Assembly (NCBI GenBank): GCA_029243395.1 | Contig: JAQWSE010000006.1 | Coordinates: 1-58,487 of the forward strand | Reading direction: 5' to 3' | Length of the DNA stretch: 58,487 bases | Source of the DNA: Paracoccaceae bacterium | Lineage (GTDB): Bacteria > Pseudomonadota > Alphaproteobacteria > Rhodobacterales > Rhodobacteraceae | Position numbers and translations under genes: made by a program | Shown: positions 44,676-53,110 of the stretch, piece after piece | How the letters are laid out: every line of letters starts with the position of its first letter | Position numbering within the stretch: the first letter of the stretch is position 1 | Notes under the pieces: generated by a model | Databases searched by the model: none | What the model was told of the DNA's origin: nothing | The model's input: only the letters and a program-made list of their open reading frames with translations

Positions 44676-45545
44676 ATGATAAACGCTTATGATGATCGTG
44701 ACGGCCATATATGGATGGATGGCGAATTAGTGCCATGGCGAAATGCTAATGTACACATTTTAACTCATGCTCTTCATTATGGATCATCTATTTTTGAAGG
44801 CGAGAGATCATATAACGGGAAAATATTCAAGAGTAGGCAACATTCCCAAAGACTTATAGAGTCGGGGAATTTAATAGATGTGCCAGTACCGTATAATGTA
44901 GATGAAATTGAAATAGCCAAGCAGAAGATATTGGAAGACTCTAAACTTAAAGAAGCCTACATCAGAGCAATATGTTGGAGAAGTTCGGGTGAGGATATGG
45001 GGGTTGCATCCCAAAAGAATAGAGTCAGGATGGCAATAGCCGCCTGGGAATGGGGTGCTTATTATGGGGATGCAAAGTTTAAGGGTGCAAAGTTAGATAT
45101 ATCTAAATGGAAAAGGCCTAGTCCTGAAACAATACCATCTTTTGCTAAGGCATCAGGTCTTTATATGATTTGTAGCATGTCTAAACATGTGGCTGAGGCC
45201 AATGGTTGCTCAGATTCATTGATGAGAGATTACCGCGGATACGTGGCTGAAGCTACTGGCGCAAATGTATTTTTCCTCAAAGATGGCGAGGTTCACACCC
45301 CTCTTCCAGACTGTTTCCTCAATGGTATCACAAGACAGACTATAATTGGTATTATAAGGAAAATGGGGATCAAGGTTAATGAAAGGCATATTCATCTGGC
45401 GGAATTAGAGAACTTCCAGCAGTGTTGGTTAACTGGTACAGCAGCTGAGGTGACTCCCGTTGGAAAGATAGGTGACTATACTTTTGAAGTGGGAACTTTT
45501 GTTCGAGACTTAACGTCAGCTTATGATTCTATCGTGAGAGAATGA
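44676..45545 (+). CDS. ilvE: Branched-chain amino acid aminotransferase
   Basis: A 289-residue fold-type IV PLP enzyme that makes or degrades leucine, isoleucine and valine. Motifs are THALHYGSSIFEGERSY at the N-terminus, the PLP Lys158 in SFAKASGLYMI, YVAEATGANVFFLKDG and LNGITRQTIIGI, and TGTAAEVTPVGKIG near the end. AGAAGGA precedes the ATG. Divergent from the response regulator across 167 bp. Confidence 0.94.
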   Translation: MINAYDDRDGHIWMDGELVPWRNANVHILTHALHYGSSIFEGERSYNGKIFKSRQHSQRLIESGNLIDVPVPYNVDEIEIAKQKILEDSKLKEAYIRAICWRSSGEDMGVASQKNRVRMAIAAWEWGAYYGDAKFKGAKLDISKWKRPSPETIPSFAKASGLYMICSMSKHVAEANGCSDSLMRDYRGYVAEATGANVFFLKDGEVHTPLPDCFLNGITRQTIIGIIRKMGIKVNERHIHLAELENFQQCWLTGTAAEVTPVGKIGDYTFEVGTFVRDLTSAYDSIVRE

Positions 45546-45705
45546 CAGGGTTGCATTTTCCTTATCCATAGTTGGAAAATAATTAAAGCTGTGCTAATTA
45601 TGATTTTGTATTTGATTGAATAAAGCCAAAATACTGGTTTTGGCTGAATTTTGGTTGAAAAAGGTTTTACAGGATTGGTGCTACAAGTTGAAAAATTCGA
45701 AAGAG

Positions 45706-46068
45706 ATGGTTTCTTCTAAGGCAGTTTTTGATGCTGATCAGCTCAAGAAGGATTTGACAAAATTTTTAGAAGATGAACAGCTAAATGAAATAGTGGCAAT
45801 CCCTTTAAAGGGGAAATCTCAGGAAGCTGATTATATGATAGTAGCTTCTGGACGATCCGCTAGACAAGTGACTTCCGTATCAGAAAAACTAATTCAAAGT
45901 TTGAAATCTAATCATGGCATATTGTGCCGTGTCGAAGGGCTCGGGGGTGCTTTTTGGGTATTAGTTGATGCTGGTGATATATTGATTCACATTTTTAGAC
46001 CTGAAGTTAGAGACTATTATCAGTTAGAAAAGATGTGGAGTATACCCTCAGAATTCTCAGTGGATTAA
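45706..46068 (+). CDS. rsfS: Ribosome silencing factor RsfS
   Basis: About 120 residues. The core LKGKSQEADYMIVASGRSARQV and the end LIHIFRPEVRDYYQLEKMW are diagnostic for the Iojap/RsfS family, which binds L14 and blocks subunit joining in starvation. The frame is open upstream to a TTG at 45616, but the ATG at 45706, with GAAAGAG before it, gives the usual length. It heads the rsfS-rlmH pair. Confidence 0.93.
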   Translation: MVSSKAVFDADQLKKDLTKFLEDEQLNEIVAIPLKGKSQEADYMIVASGRSARQVTSVSEKLIQSLKSNHGILCRVEGLGGAFWVLVDAGDILIHIFRPEVRDYYQLEKMWSIPSEFSVD

Positions 46069-46079
46069 TTAATAAGGCT

Positions 46080-46550
46080 ATGAACATTTCTCTAATTGCT
46101 GTTGGTCGTATGGGTAACTGTCCAGAGGCATATTTGGTTCAAAAATACAAAGAAAGGTTCGACAAACTGAGTCCATTAGTAGGAATGAAACCACTCAAAA
46201 TTATTGAAATAGATGAAAGAAAATTCAGAACACCTAGTGTTCAAGCAAGAAAAATTAGAGAAAAGGTTGGAGCCGAGACGTGTGTATTTTTGTTTGGTGA
46301 AAAAGGGAAGTCTTTGTCATCAAAAGAATTTTCAAAATTTTTGTCAAAACAAAGAGATTTAGGAGTAAGACAACAAACCTTCATAATTGGAGGAGCTTTT
46401 GGTCTCTGTCCAAGTCTAGAAAAGGATTCAGATGGTATTCTATCTTTAGGCAAGATGGTTTGGCCCCATTTCCTAGCCAGAGTGTTGGTTGTCGAACAAA
46501 TATATAGAGCTGTATCTTTGATTACAGGAGGGGCCTATCATAAAGAGTAA
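46080..46550 (+). CDS. rlmH: 23S rRNA (pseudouridine1915-N3)-methyltransferase RlmH
   Basis: A 156-residue SPOUT methyltransferase, matching E. coli RlmH (155). Motifs are ISLIAVGRMG at the N-terminus, FLFGEKGKSLSSKEF, the SAM-binding knot FIIGGAFGLCPS, and LGKMVWPHFLARVLVVEQIYRA with the C-terminal AYHKE. It starts 11 bp after rsfS; both act on the large ribosomal subunit. Confidence 0.95.
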   Translation: MNISLIAVGRMGNCPEAYLVQKYKERFDKLSPLVGMKPLKIIEIDERKFRTPSVQARKIREKVGAETCVFLFGEKGKSLSSKEFSKFLSKQRDLGVRQQTFIIGGAFGLCPSLEKDSDGILSLGKMVWPHFLARVLVVEQIYRAVSLITGGAYHKE

Positions 46551-46577
46551 GGGAATGAATTGGGTTGAGAATTTAGG

Positions 46578-48113
46578 ATGATATTTTTGAGAGAAAAGCC
46601 TGTTATTCTTGCAATCCTAGACGGATGGGGGATCCGGAAGGATAGCATAGGAAATGCTGTGGTTTTGGCCAAGACTCCGAACATGGATCACTTAACATCA
46701 ATTTGTCCTAATGCCGAACTGATTACCTATGGAAAATCTGTTGGGTTACCGCCTTCACAGGTAGGTAATTCAGAAGTTGGTCACATGAATTTGGGATCAG
46801 GTAGAAAAATGTTAATGGATTTACCAAGGATTGACAGGGCAATTGCTAAGGGCTTTTTCAGAAAAGATGCTAATTTTGACCTTTTATCCGAAAAAGTGAA
46901 ACAGGCTGAAGGCGATATCCACCTAGTAGGTTTGTGTTCAGACGGTGGAGTTCATTGTCATCAAAACCACATCTTTGCTGCTATAAAAGCACTCCGTGAT
47001 AAGGGATTGAGAGTATTTTTGCACATGATTGTTGATGGCAGAGATACCCCACCAAAGAGTGCTTTAGAAAGTTTGAAAGAACTTCGCATGATGTCAGAAG
47101 AATTAGATTTTATAGCAACCATTTCTGGTAGGTTTTATGCAATGGATCGGGATCAAAGATGGGAACGAACGGAATTATTTTTTAATAGTTTGGTATCAGG
47201 GCAAGGACAAGTTTTTGGTTCACCTCAGGATTTCATAAAAGAGCAGTACCAATTAGGAATAACCGATGAATTCATTAAGCCAGCTGTATCCAGAAATTAT
47301 AAAGGTGTACAAATCGGAAAAGATGGAATCATCTTCATGAATTTTAGAGCTGACAGAATTCGACAAATTGCTTTTGCCTTATGTGATCCAGAGTTTAACA
47401 ATTTTCCTTCAGTGAAGCAGCCTATTTTTTCAATTGGAGCAAGTTTAGTTAACTATTCAGATAATTTAGCTGAAAGACTCCTAACATTTTTTCCGAAGGG
47501 GCAAACAAAAAATACAGTTGGTGATGTGATTTCGGCAAAAGGTAAGAAGCAGTTGAGGATCGCAGAGACCGAAAAATATGCCCATGTCACTTATTTTTTT
47601 AATTGTGGGGAGGAGACTCCCTTAGAAGGGGAGGATAGGATCCTTATCAAAAGCCCAAGAGTAGCTACTTATGATTTGGAACCAAAAATGTCTATAGAAG
47701 GAGTGACCGCAGAACTACTTAAAGCTATTGATAGTGAGAAATACGAATTTATTGTTGTAAATTTTGCTAACCCTGACATGGTTGGGCATACTGGAAAGAT
47801 TGAAGCAGCAATTAAGGCTTGTGAAGCTGTAGATCAAGCTATAGGTAAATTACTGGAAGTGACTAAAAGAAAAAATGTCATCACATTATTAGTAGCTGAC
47901 CATGGTAATTGCGAGGAGATGATTGATCTTGTGAAAGATCAACCGCATACTTCACATACCCTGAATCCTGTTCCAGTTATATTAATAGGTGAAAAAGATG
48001 TGGTGGGTATCAGAAATGGAACCCTTGCAGATATTGGACCAACGCTATTAGATTTGATGGGTTTATCTCAGCCAATTGAAATGACGGGGTCTACCCTTCT
48101 AAAGAAAAGGTGA
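46578..48113 (+). CDS. gpmI: 2,3-bisphosphoglycerate-independent phosphoglycerate mutase
   Basis: A 511-residue alkaline-phosphatase-superfamily enzyme interconverting 3- and 2-phosphoglycerate. The metal Asp15 is in ILDGWGIRKDS, catalytic Ser65 in VGNSEVGHMNLGSGR, VDGRDTPPKSA in the transferase domain, and NFANPDMVGHTG and VADHGNCEEM supply the C-terminal metal ligands. It provides the lower-glycolysis step following the Entner-Doudoroff products. Confidence 0.97.
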   Translation: MIFLREKPVILAILDGWGIRKDSIGNAVVLAKTPNMDHLTSICPNAELITYGKSVGLPPSQVGNSEVGHMNLGSGRKMLMDLPRIDRAIAKGFFRKDANFDLLSEKVKQAEGDIHLVGLCSDGGVHCHQNHIFAAIKALRDKGLRVFLHMIVDGRDTPPKSALESLKELRMMSEELDFIATISGRFYAMDRDQRWERTELFFNSLVSGQGQVFGSPQDFIKEQYQLGITDEFIKPAVSRNYKGVQIGKDGIIFMNFRADRIRQIAFALCDPEFNNFPSVKQPIFSIGASLVNYSDNLAERLLTFFPKGQTKNTVGDVISAKGKKQLRIAETEKYAHVTYFFNCGEETPLEGEDRILIKSPRVATYDLEPKMSIEGVTAELLKAIDSEKYEFIVVNFANPDMVGHTGKIEAAIKACEAVDQAIGKLLEVTKRKNVITLLVADHGNCEEMIDLVKDQPHTSHTLNPVPVILIGEKDVVGIRNGTLADIGPTLLDLMGLSQPIEMTGSTLLKKR

Positions 48114-48221
48114 CACTGTATGTAATATTGACTTGTAAAATTGCGATTTCAATTTTAATCACTAATTTAAGTATTCAATTTGCTTACGGTATATATGTTA
48201 CGAAACATTAAGGCTTTTATT

Positions 48222-49562
48222 ATGAAACGGTATTTGGCAATTTTGGTAATTGGTTTTTTGGCGGGTGGGCTGGTTGTCGATCAATTTGATCGATCAATTT
48301 TGATGGCTGAGTCGCAAAATGGTTCAGAAGATAGAAACATTGTTTATGAACAACTTAATCTATTTGGAGAGGTTTTTGATCGGATAAGATCTGGATACGT
48401 AGAAGATGTTAACAGTACAGATCTTATCTCAGCCGCTATTAATGGTATGCTAACTTCATTGGATCCTCATTCAGGATATATGCCCCCAGAAAGTTTTGAA
48501 GATATGCAGGTTGACACCAAGGGTGCGTTCGGAGGTCTAGGCATAGAGGTGACCCAAGAAGATGGTTTTGTAAAAGTAGTTGCCCCAATGGACGGAACTC
48601 CAGCAGCAGATGCAGGTATGCAATCAGGCGATTTCATCACTCACGTTGATGGTGAAGCCATCTTAGGATTGACACTTTCAGAAGCTGTTGAAAAAATGCG
48701 AGGTCCGGTTGGATCCGAGGTAACCCTTACTGTTGTTAGAGATCTAGAGTTAGAACCTTTTGATGTACTTATTATTCGAGATATAATTAAGTTAACGGCT
48801 GCTAGGTTAAGAGTTGAAGGTGATGTCATTATAATTAGGATCACTACTTTTAATGAACAAACGACACCCAATATAGAAAAGGGAATCAAGGAGAAAATAA
48901 AAGAGTTAGAAGGAATTGAGAATGTAGCTGGTTTTATAGTCGACCTTAGAAATAATCCTGGAGGATTGCTTTCAGAAGCAATTTCAGTATCCGATATGTT
49001 TTTGCACCAGGGAGAGATAGTGTCTACTAGAGGGCGTACTGCTAGCCAGGCTAATAGATACAGTGCAACTAAAGGTGACCTCGCAGAGCAAAGACCGATA
49101 GTGGTGTTAATAAATGGAGGGTCTGCTTCAGCATCAGAAATAGTGGCAGGTGCTTTACAAGACCATAATAGGGCAATCATATTAGGAACAAAAAGCTTTG
49201 GTAAAGGTTCTGTACAATCAGTCTTACCTTTAGGAGAAAATGGAGCAATGAGGTTAACTACAGCCCGTTATTACACTCCTGCGGGTAGATCAATACAGGC
49301 ATTAGGGGTAGTTCCTGATATAGTTGTGGAACCTTTACCGAGAATAGATGAAAATCAAAGTGAAAATAAAAATAGTAGAATTACTGAAGCTGATTTAAGA
49401 GGAGCTTTGTCTAACGATCGACTAACTGATGATGAAAAGAAATTGTTAGAGTCTGAAAGGGACATACAGGACAAGAAGGCAGAGAGGCGTAGGAAGGATT
49501 ATCAACTTTCTTTTGCCCTGGATGTACTGTCTGGATTAAATATTTATAGAGATCAAAAGTGA
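48222..49562 (+). CDS. ctpA: C-terminal processing peptidase (S41 family)
   Basis: About 446 residues with an N-terminal membrane anchor/signal (MKRYLAILVIGFLAGG), a DPHSGYMPPE segment, a PDZ domain (GAFGGLGIEVTQEDGFVKVV) and the S41 catalytic core: FIVDLRNNPGG, NGGSASASEIVAGAL with the nucleophile Ser and TKSFGKGSVQ with the catalytic Lys. The C-terminal 60 residues are charged. The ATG at 48222 follows AAGG; ATG at 48195 and TTG at 48180 are in frame. A 4-bp GTGA overlap couples it to rppH. Confidence 0.93.
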   Translation: MKRYLAILVIGFLAGGLVVDQFDRSILMAESQNGSEDRNIVYEQLNLFGEVFDRIRSGYVEDVNSTDLISAAINGMLTSLDPHSGYMPPESFEDMQVDTKGAFGGLGIEVTQEDGFVKVVAPMDGTPAADAGMQSGDFITHVDGEAILGLTLSEAVEKMRGPVGSEVTLTVVRDLELEPFDVLIIRDIIKLTAARLRVEGDVIIIRITTFNEQTTPNIEKGIKEKIKELEGIENVAGFIVDLRNNPGGLLSEAISVSDMFLHQGEIVSTRGRTASQANRYSATKGDLAEQRPIVVLINGGSASASEIVAGALQDHNRAIILGTKSFGKGSVQSVLPLGENGAMRLTTARYYTPAGRSIQALGVVPDIVVEPLPRIDENQSENKNSRITEADLRGALSNDRLTDDEKKLLESERDIQDKKAERRRKDYQLSFALDVLSGLNIYRDQK

Positions 49563-50041
49563 AAAAAAAAGAACTGATGAAGTATCGCCCCTGTGTTGGA
49601 ATGGTTCTTGTAAAAGATGGTCTGATCTTTGCCGGTAAGAGAATTGATTACAAATCTGATGCATGGCAGATGCCGCAGGGAGGTATTGAGCTCGGAGAAA
49701 CCTCCAGAAAGGCTGCATTTAGAGAATTAAAAGAAGAAACGGGTTTGTCGAGCAAAAATCTTGAAATGGTCTGTGAAACTGAGAGTTGGCTGAAGTATGA
49801 TTTACCAACAGATTTAGTCCCTAGACTATGGGGAGGTAGATATATTGGCCAGAAGCAAAAGTGGTATGCTATCAATTATTTTGGGTCAGATGAAGATATA
49901 AACATAAATACTGAATCGCCGGAGTTTTGCGCCTGGAGATGGATGAAAAAGGATAAAATTCTGGAGAAGATAGTTCCTTTCAAAAGGGTTGTCTATGAAA
50001 GTGTTTTTGGTCAATTCGCAGGTAAAGTTGACTTACAATGA
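49559..50041 (+). CDS. rppH: RNA pyrophosphohydrolase (Nudix)
   Basis: A 160-residue Nudix enzyme that removes pyrophosphate from mRNA 5' ends to trigger decay. It has YRPCVGMVLV, AWQMPQGGIELGET, the Nudix box ending AFRELKEETGL, and WYAINYFG and FCAWRWM in the RppH-specific C-terminal part. The start is GTG overlapping the ctpA stop codon (GTGA); an ATG six codons later is possible. It converges with the DUF1285 gene, with only 1 bp between them. Confidence 0.93.
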   Translation: MKKKELMKYRPCVGMVLVKDGLIFAGKRIDYKSDAWQMPQGGIELGETSRKAAFRELKEETGLSSKNLEMVCETESWLKYDLPTDLVPRLWGGRYIGQKQKWYAINYFGSDEDININTESPEFCAWRWMKKDKILEKIVPFKRVVYESVFGQFAGKVDLQ

Positions 50042-50042
50042 C

Positions 50043-50657
50043 TTAAACTTCCAGTTCTGATTTAGGGATTATGGGAAAGAAATTATTGTGTGATCGTATT
50101 CCGAAATAATCAACACCATCCGTTTGGGAATACTCTCCCAGTTCTACTAGTCTATAAAAGCTTTTCCGATCAATCCGCGCCTCGATATTTTCTCTAATCA
50201 AAATATATGGAGAAGGTTCTTTTGTTGACTTGTCAAACAATACCCGCATGGGGTTATTGGGACCGAGTAATACCCTGTCATCTATATTAGTCTGAAAAAC
50301 AAGGTACTGTGTGCCAGATTCGATTATTTTTTCAAAATCAATTGCAACAAATGGTACATCATCCACTGTTATTCCTACTTTTTCCACAGGAGTAATCAGG
50401 AAGTACTTGCCCTCTTCTTTTATCAAAATGCTGGAAAACAACTTTACAAGTGTCTTCCTACCTATAGGTGAATTGCAATAATACCAGGTGCCATCTCTGG
50501 CAATTCTCATATCAATTTCGCCACAGTATTTTGGATTCCAGTTTTTTCGATCCCCCTTAGCAATACTCTTTTGCTGGTTTTCGATCGATTGCAATAATGC
50601 TTTACTGCTGAGAGAAAAACTGGAGAGCTGATTTCCTGTTCTGTTTGTTGTAGACAT
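50043..50657 (-). CDS. DUF1285 domain protein
   Basis: A 204-residue protein with the strongly conserved DUF1285 core: CGEIDMRIARDGTWYYCNSP, GRKTLVKLFSSIL, YFLITPVEKVGITVDDVPFV. The two beta-barrel-like subdomains resemble PAS/PH-like sensing folds, but no function has been established. It overlaps the upstream hydroxyacid dehydrogenase by one base (TAATG), so the two are co-translated. Confidence 0.85.
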   Translation of the reverse strand: MSTTNRTGNQLSSFSLSSKALLQSIENQQKSIAKGDRKNWNPKYCGEIDMRIARDGTWYYCNSPIGRKTLVKLFSSILIKEEGKYFLITPVEKVGITVDDVPFVAIDFEKIIESGTQYLVFQTNIDDRVLLGPNNPMRVLFDKSTKEPSPYILIRENIEARIDRKSFYRLVELGEYSQTDGVDYFGIRSHNNFFPIIPKSELEV

Positions 50658-51814
50658 TAAGTGAATGATCTAAATCTTAGATTCTCCCTAGATAGGTCAT
50701 TAATATTGGCGCAACCCATTAGCTTCATGTCTCTTTCAAGTTCCGATTGGATTAGGCCTAAGGCTTTTTCTACACCTGATTGTCCTGCTGCAGCTAAAGC
50801 ATATAGGTACATTCGTCCACCAGAACAAGCCTTTGCTCCTAAAGACAATGCTTTCAAGACATGCGTGCCCCTTTGAATTCCCCCTTCACAAACAACGTCT
50901 ATTTTATCACCCACAGCATCTACTATTTCTGCTAATTGATCAAAAGGTGCTCTAGAGCCATCTAATTGTCTACCACCATGATTTGATACGATGACTGCAG
51001 AACATCCGATGTCAATGGCCTTCTTTGCATCTTCAACGCTCATTATACCTTTAAGAGCAAAATGACCGCCCCATTTAGCATTAAGTTTTTCAGCATCTTT
51101 CCAGTTCATGTTCTGGTCCAGCATGGTAGAGAAATATTGACCAATTGAGGTTACGGTGTTCGTCCCCTCTTTAACATAATTTTGAAGATGAGGTAATTCA
51201 AATGGGGAACTGGTGAGATAATTAAAAAACCAAGTTGGTTTAATTCCAAATTCTATCATGCTTTGAATAGTTAGCTTGGGTGGAATAGTAAAACCTGTTC
51301 TAAGATCTCTCTCTCGATTACCTCCTGTTATGGTATCGACTGTGAGAGCTAAAACATCAAAATTTGATTTTCTTGCGCGTTTTAGTAATTCGTCATTTAA
51401 TCCGCGGTCTTTATGAAAATAAAATTGAAACATTTTCGGGCTATCACTAATTTTTTCAATTTCTTCAACGCTTACTGTACTCAGTGATGATATTCCAAAT
51501 AAAGTGTTAAATTTGCTAGCAGCTTTGGCTACAGCCCTTTCGCCCTGATAATGAAATAGTCTTTGAACTGCGGTTGGAGCACAGTATATAGGTAAGTCTA
51601 GCTTTTTTCCAAAAATCTCAGTTGATAAATCTATTTCATTGACACCTCTTAGTACATTAGGCACTAAATCAACGTCATCATAGGCCGAAGTATTGCGACT
51701 GTAAGTGATTTCATCATCGGCCGCTCCATCTATATAGTTAAATATAGGTGATGGTAGCTTTCTTTTGGCAAGTTTTCTAAAGTCTCTGAAGTTATGGCAA
51801 TCACTTAGATTCAT
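50657..51814 (-). CDS. FMN-dependent L-2-hydroxyacid dehydrogenase (LldD-like)
   Basis: A 385-residue TIM-barrel flavoenzyme of the L-lactate dehydrogenase/glycolate oxidase family. FDNYIDGAADDEITYSRN-like start (FNYIDGAADDEITYSRN), PIYCAPTAVQRLFH, IVSNHGGRQLDG with the catalytic His, and VCEGGIQRGTHVLKAL and GGRMYLYALAAAG for FMN phosphate binding are all clear. Electrons probably go to the quinone pool. Substrate may be L-lactate or another 2-hydroxyacid. It follows rpmJ by 18 bp and is coupled to DUF1285. Confidence 0.9.
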   Translation of the reverse strand: MNLSDCHNFRDFRKLAKRKLPSPIFNYIDGAADDEITYSRNTSAYDDVDLVPNVLRGVNEIDLSTEIFGKKLDLPIYCAPTAVQRLFHYQGERAVAKAASKFNTLFGISSLSTVSVEEIEKISDSPKMFQFYFHKDRGLNDELLKRARKSNFDVLALTVDTITGGNRERDLRTGFTIPPKLTIQSMIEFGIKPTWFFNYLTSSPFELPHLQNYVKEGTNTVTSIGQYFSTMLDQNMNWKDAEKLNAKWGGHFALKGIMSVEDAKKAIDIGCSAVIVSNHGGRQLDGSRAPFDQLAEIVDAVGDKIDVVCEGGIQRGTHVLKALSLGAKACSGGRMYLYALAAAGQSGVEKALGLIQSELERDMKLMGCANINDLSRENLRFRSFT

Positions 51815-51832
51815 AATTTGATCTTACGCAGT

Positions 51833-51958
51833 CTAACCTTGTCTTGCTTTAAACCTTCTTTGGGTCTTATTAATAACGTATATTCGACCTTTTCGTCGAA
51901 CAAGTCGACAATCTCGGTGTCGCTGTTTAAGAGATCTAAGAGAATTTCTTACTTTCAT
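51833..51958 (-). CDS. rpmJ: 50S ribosomal protein L36 (bL36)
   Basis: A 41-codon gene on the minus strand. The peptide begins [20 protein letters not shown] and ends RRFKARQG, unmistakable for the longer, zinc-ligand-poor L36 form of proteobacteria (a single Cys17 instead of the C-C-C-H set). GAGGTAAAG lies 3-5 nt before the ATG. It stands outside any ribosomal operon, as usual for this L36 type in alphaproteobacteria, and precedes the FMN-dehydrogenase gene by 18 bp. Confidence 0.95.
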   Translation of the reverse strand: MKVRNSLRSLKQRHRDCRLVRRKGRIYVINKTQRRFKARQG

Positions 51959-52026
51959 AACTTTACCTCAATCCAAAGATGGTCCTGAATTAACACATTC
52001 CATTGGGAATTCAACCCTAAATTTGG

Positions 52027-52101
52027 TGGTGGGCGTAACTGGGATTGAACCAGTGACCCCTTCGATGTCAACGAAGTGCTCTCCCGCTGAGCTATACGCC
52101 C
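52027..52101 (-). tRNA. tRNA-Val(GAC)
   Basis: On the minus strand: acceptor GGGCGTA, D-arm with AGCTCAGCGGGAGAGC, anticodon stem CTTCG/CGAAG around TTGACAT (anticodon GAC, Val GUC/GUU codons), T-arm with GGTTCAATCC, acceptor TACGCCC, discriminator A and encoded CCA. 75 nt including CCA. Confidence 0.96.
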
Positions 52102-52218
52102 GTCCAAGGTTGTCTTTAAGAATTATACTGTTGCCAAATCTAGAAGCTTTATATATCGCTGTTGACCAGAAGCTTCAAGTCATTTTTGACACTTGCAATT
52201 TAATGATTAATTTAGCCT

Positions 52219-53085
52219 ATGTCTGAAACATTTAAACTAAAACTTAAGAACCGTGGTAGATTTCATACTATTTTCAGTTCACCTCATTCGGGCTGTAATT
52301 ATTTAAAGACGTTTCTAGACAATTCAATTTTAGATATAGATGAGCTCAGATCTTCTGAAGATGCTTTCATTGGTGAACTATTTGAAATTGCAGCAAATTA
52401 TGATTCAGCCTTTATCGAAGCAATTTTCCCACGATGTTTTATCGATTTAAATCGATCTCATTTAGAACTTGACCCAAAATTGATAAAAGGAAATTTTAAA
52501 TTTGAAAGTTCAGCAAGAACTTTTGCTGGCTTGGGTGTGATTCCACGGTTGTCGGGTAGGGGTAATTCTATCTATGAAGGGATGTTAAGTTTTTATGAGG
52601 CACAGAAACGATTAAAGCAATTTTATTTTCCTTATCATGAAGGCTTATCTAACCTCATTCTGAGGGCGAAGCTTTCCTTTGGTTATGCAGTGCTTTTTGA
52701 TTGTCATTCTATGCCTTCATCATTTCTAGCTATTGAAGGATCTGGATACAAGAGTAACAGTACTGATGTTGTGTTAGGGGATTTGAACGGGATTTCATGC
52801 AATCCGCATCTAACTGAAATGACAGGAAAAATATTTAAAAATCATGGTTTTTCCGTTAAGACTAATAGGCCTTTTGCTGGAGGTTTCATTACAAAAAATT
52901 ATGGGAATCCAAGGCAAGGCATTCATGCTTTACAGGTTGAGATCAATAGAGGACTTTATATGAATGAGGAAAAGATTGAGCGAAATGGTAATTTTACAAC
53001 ATTTAAAGAAACATTCGCGGATATTATAAAAGAACTTAGCTCATTACCTATTTTTGAAGATTTTTCTGAGGTTGCAGCAGAGTAG
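52219..53085 (+). CDS. N-formylglutamate amidohydrolase family protein
   Basis: A 288-residue protein of the FGase family. Metal/catalytic-type motifs are FSSPHSGCNY, FIDLNRS, FPYHEGLSNLI and LFDCHSMPS, plus a late LQVEINRGLYMNE segment, a set typical of alphaproteobacterial members. HutG-type enzymes deformylate N-formylglutamate in histidine degradation; no other hut gene is in the window, so the actual substrate is open. It begins after the tRNA-Val gene on the other strand. Confidence 0.87.
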   Translation: MSETFKLKLKNRGRFHTIFSSPHSGCNYLKTFLDNSILDIDELRSSEDAFIGELFEIAANYDSAFIEAIFPRCFIDLNRSHLELDPKLIKGNFKFESSARTFAGLGVIPRLSGRGNSIYEGMLSFYEAQKRLKQFYFPYHEGLSNLILRAKLSFGYAVLFDCHSMPSSFLAIEGSGYKSNSTDVVLGDLNGISCNPHLTEMTGKIFKNHGFSVKTNRPFAGGFITKNYGNPRQGIHALQVEINRGLYMNEEKIERNGNFTTFKETFADIIKELSSLPIFEDFSEVAAE

Positions 53086-53110
53086 AAAGTCCATATCAGA
53101 TTTAATTTCC

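Noticed and set aside
48641-49180. 179-codon open frame antisense to ctpA
   Set aside because: Shadow of the S41 peptidase frame, whose catalytic motifs are clear.
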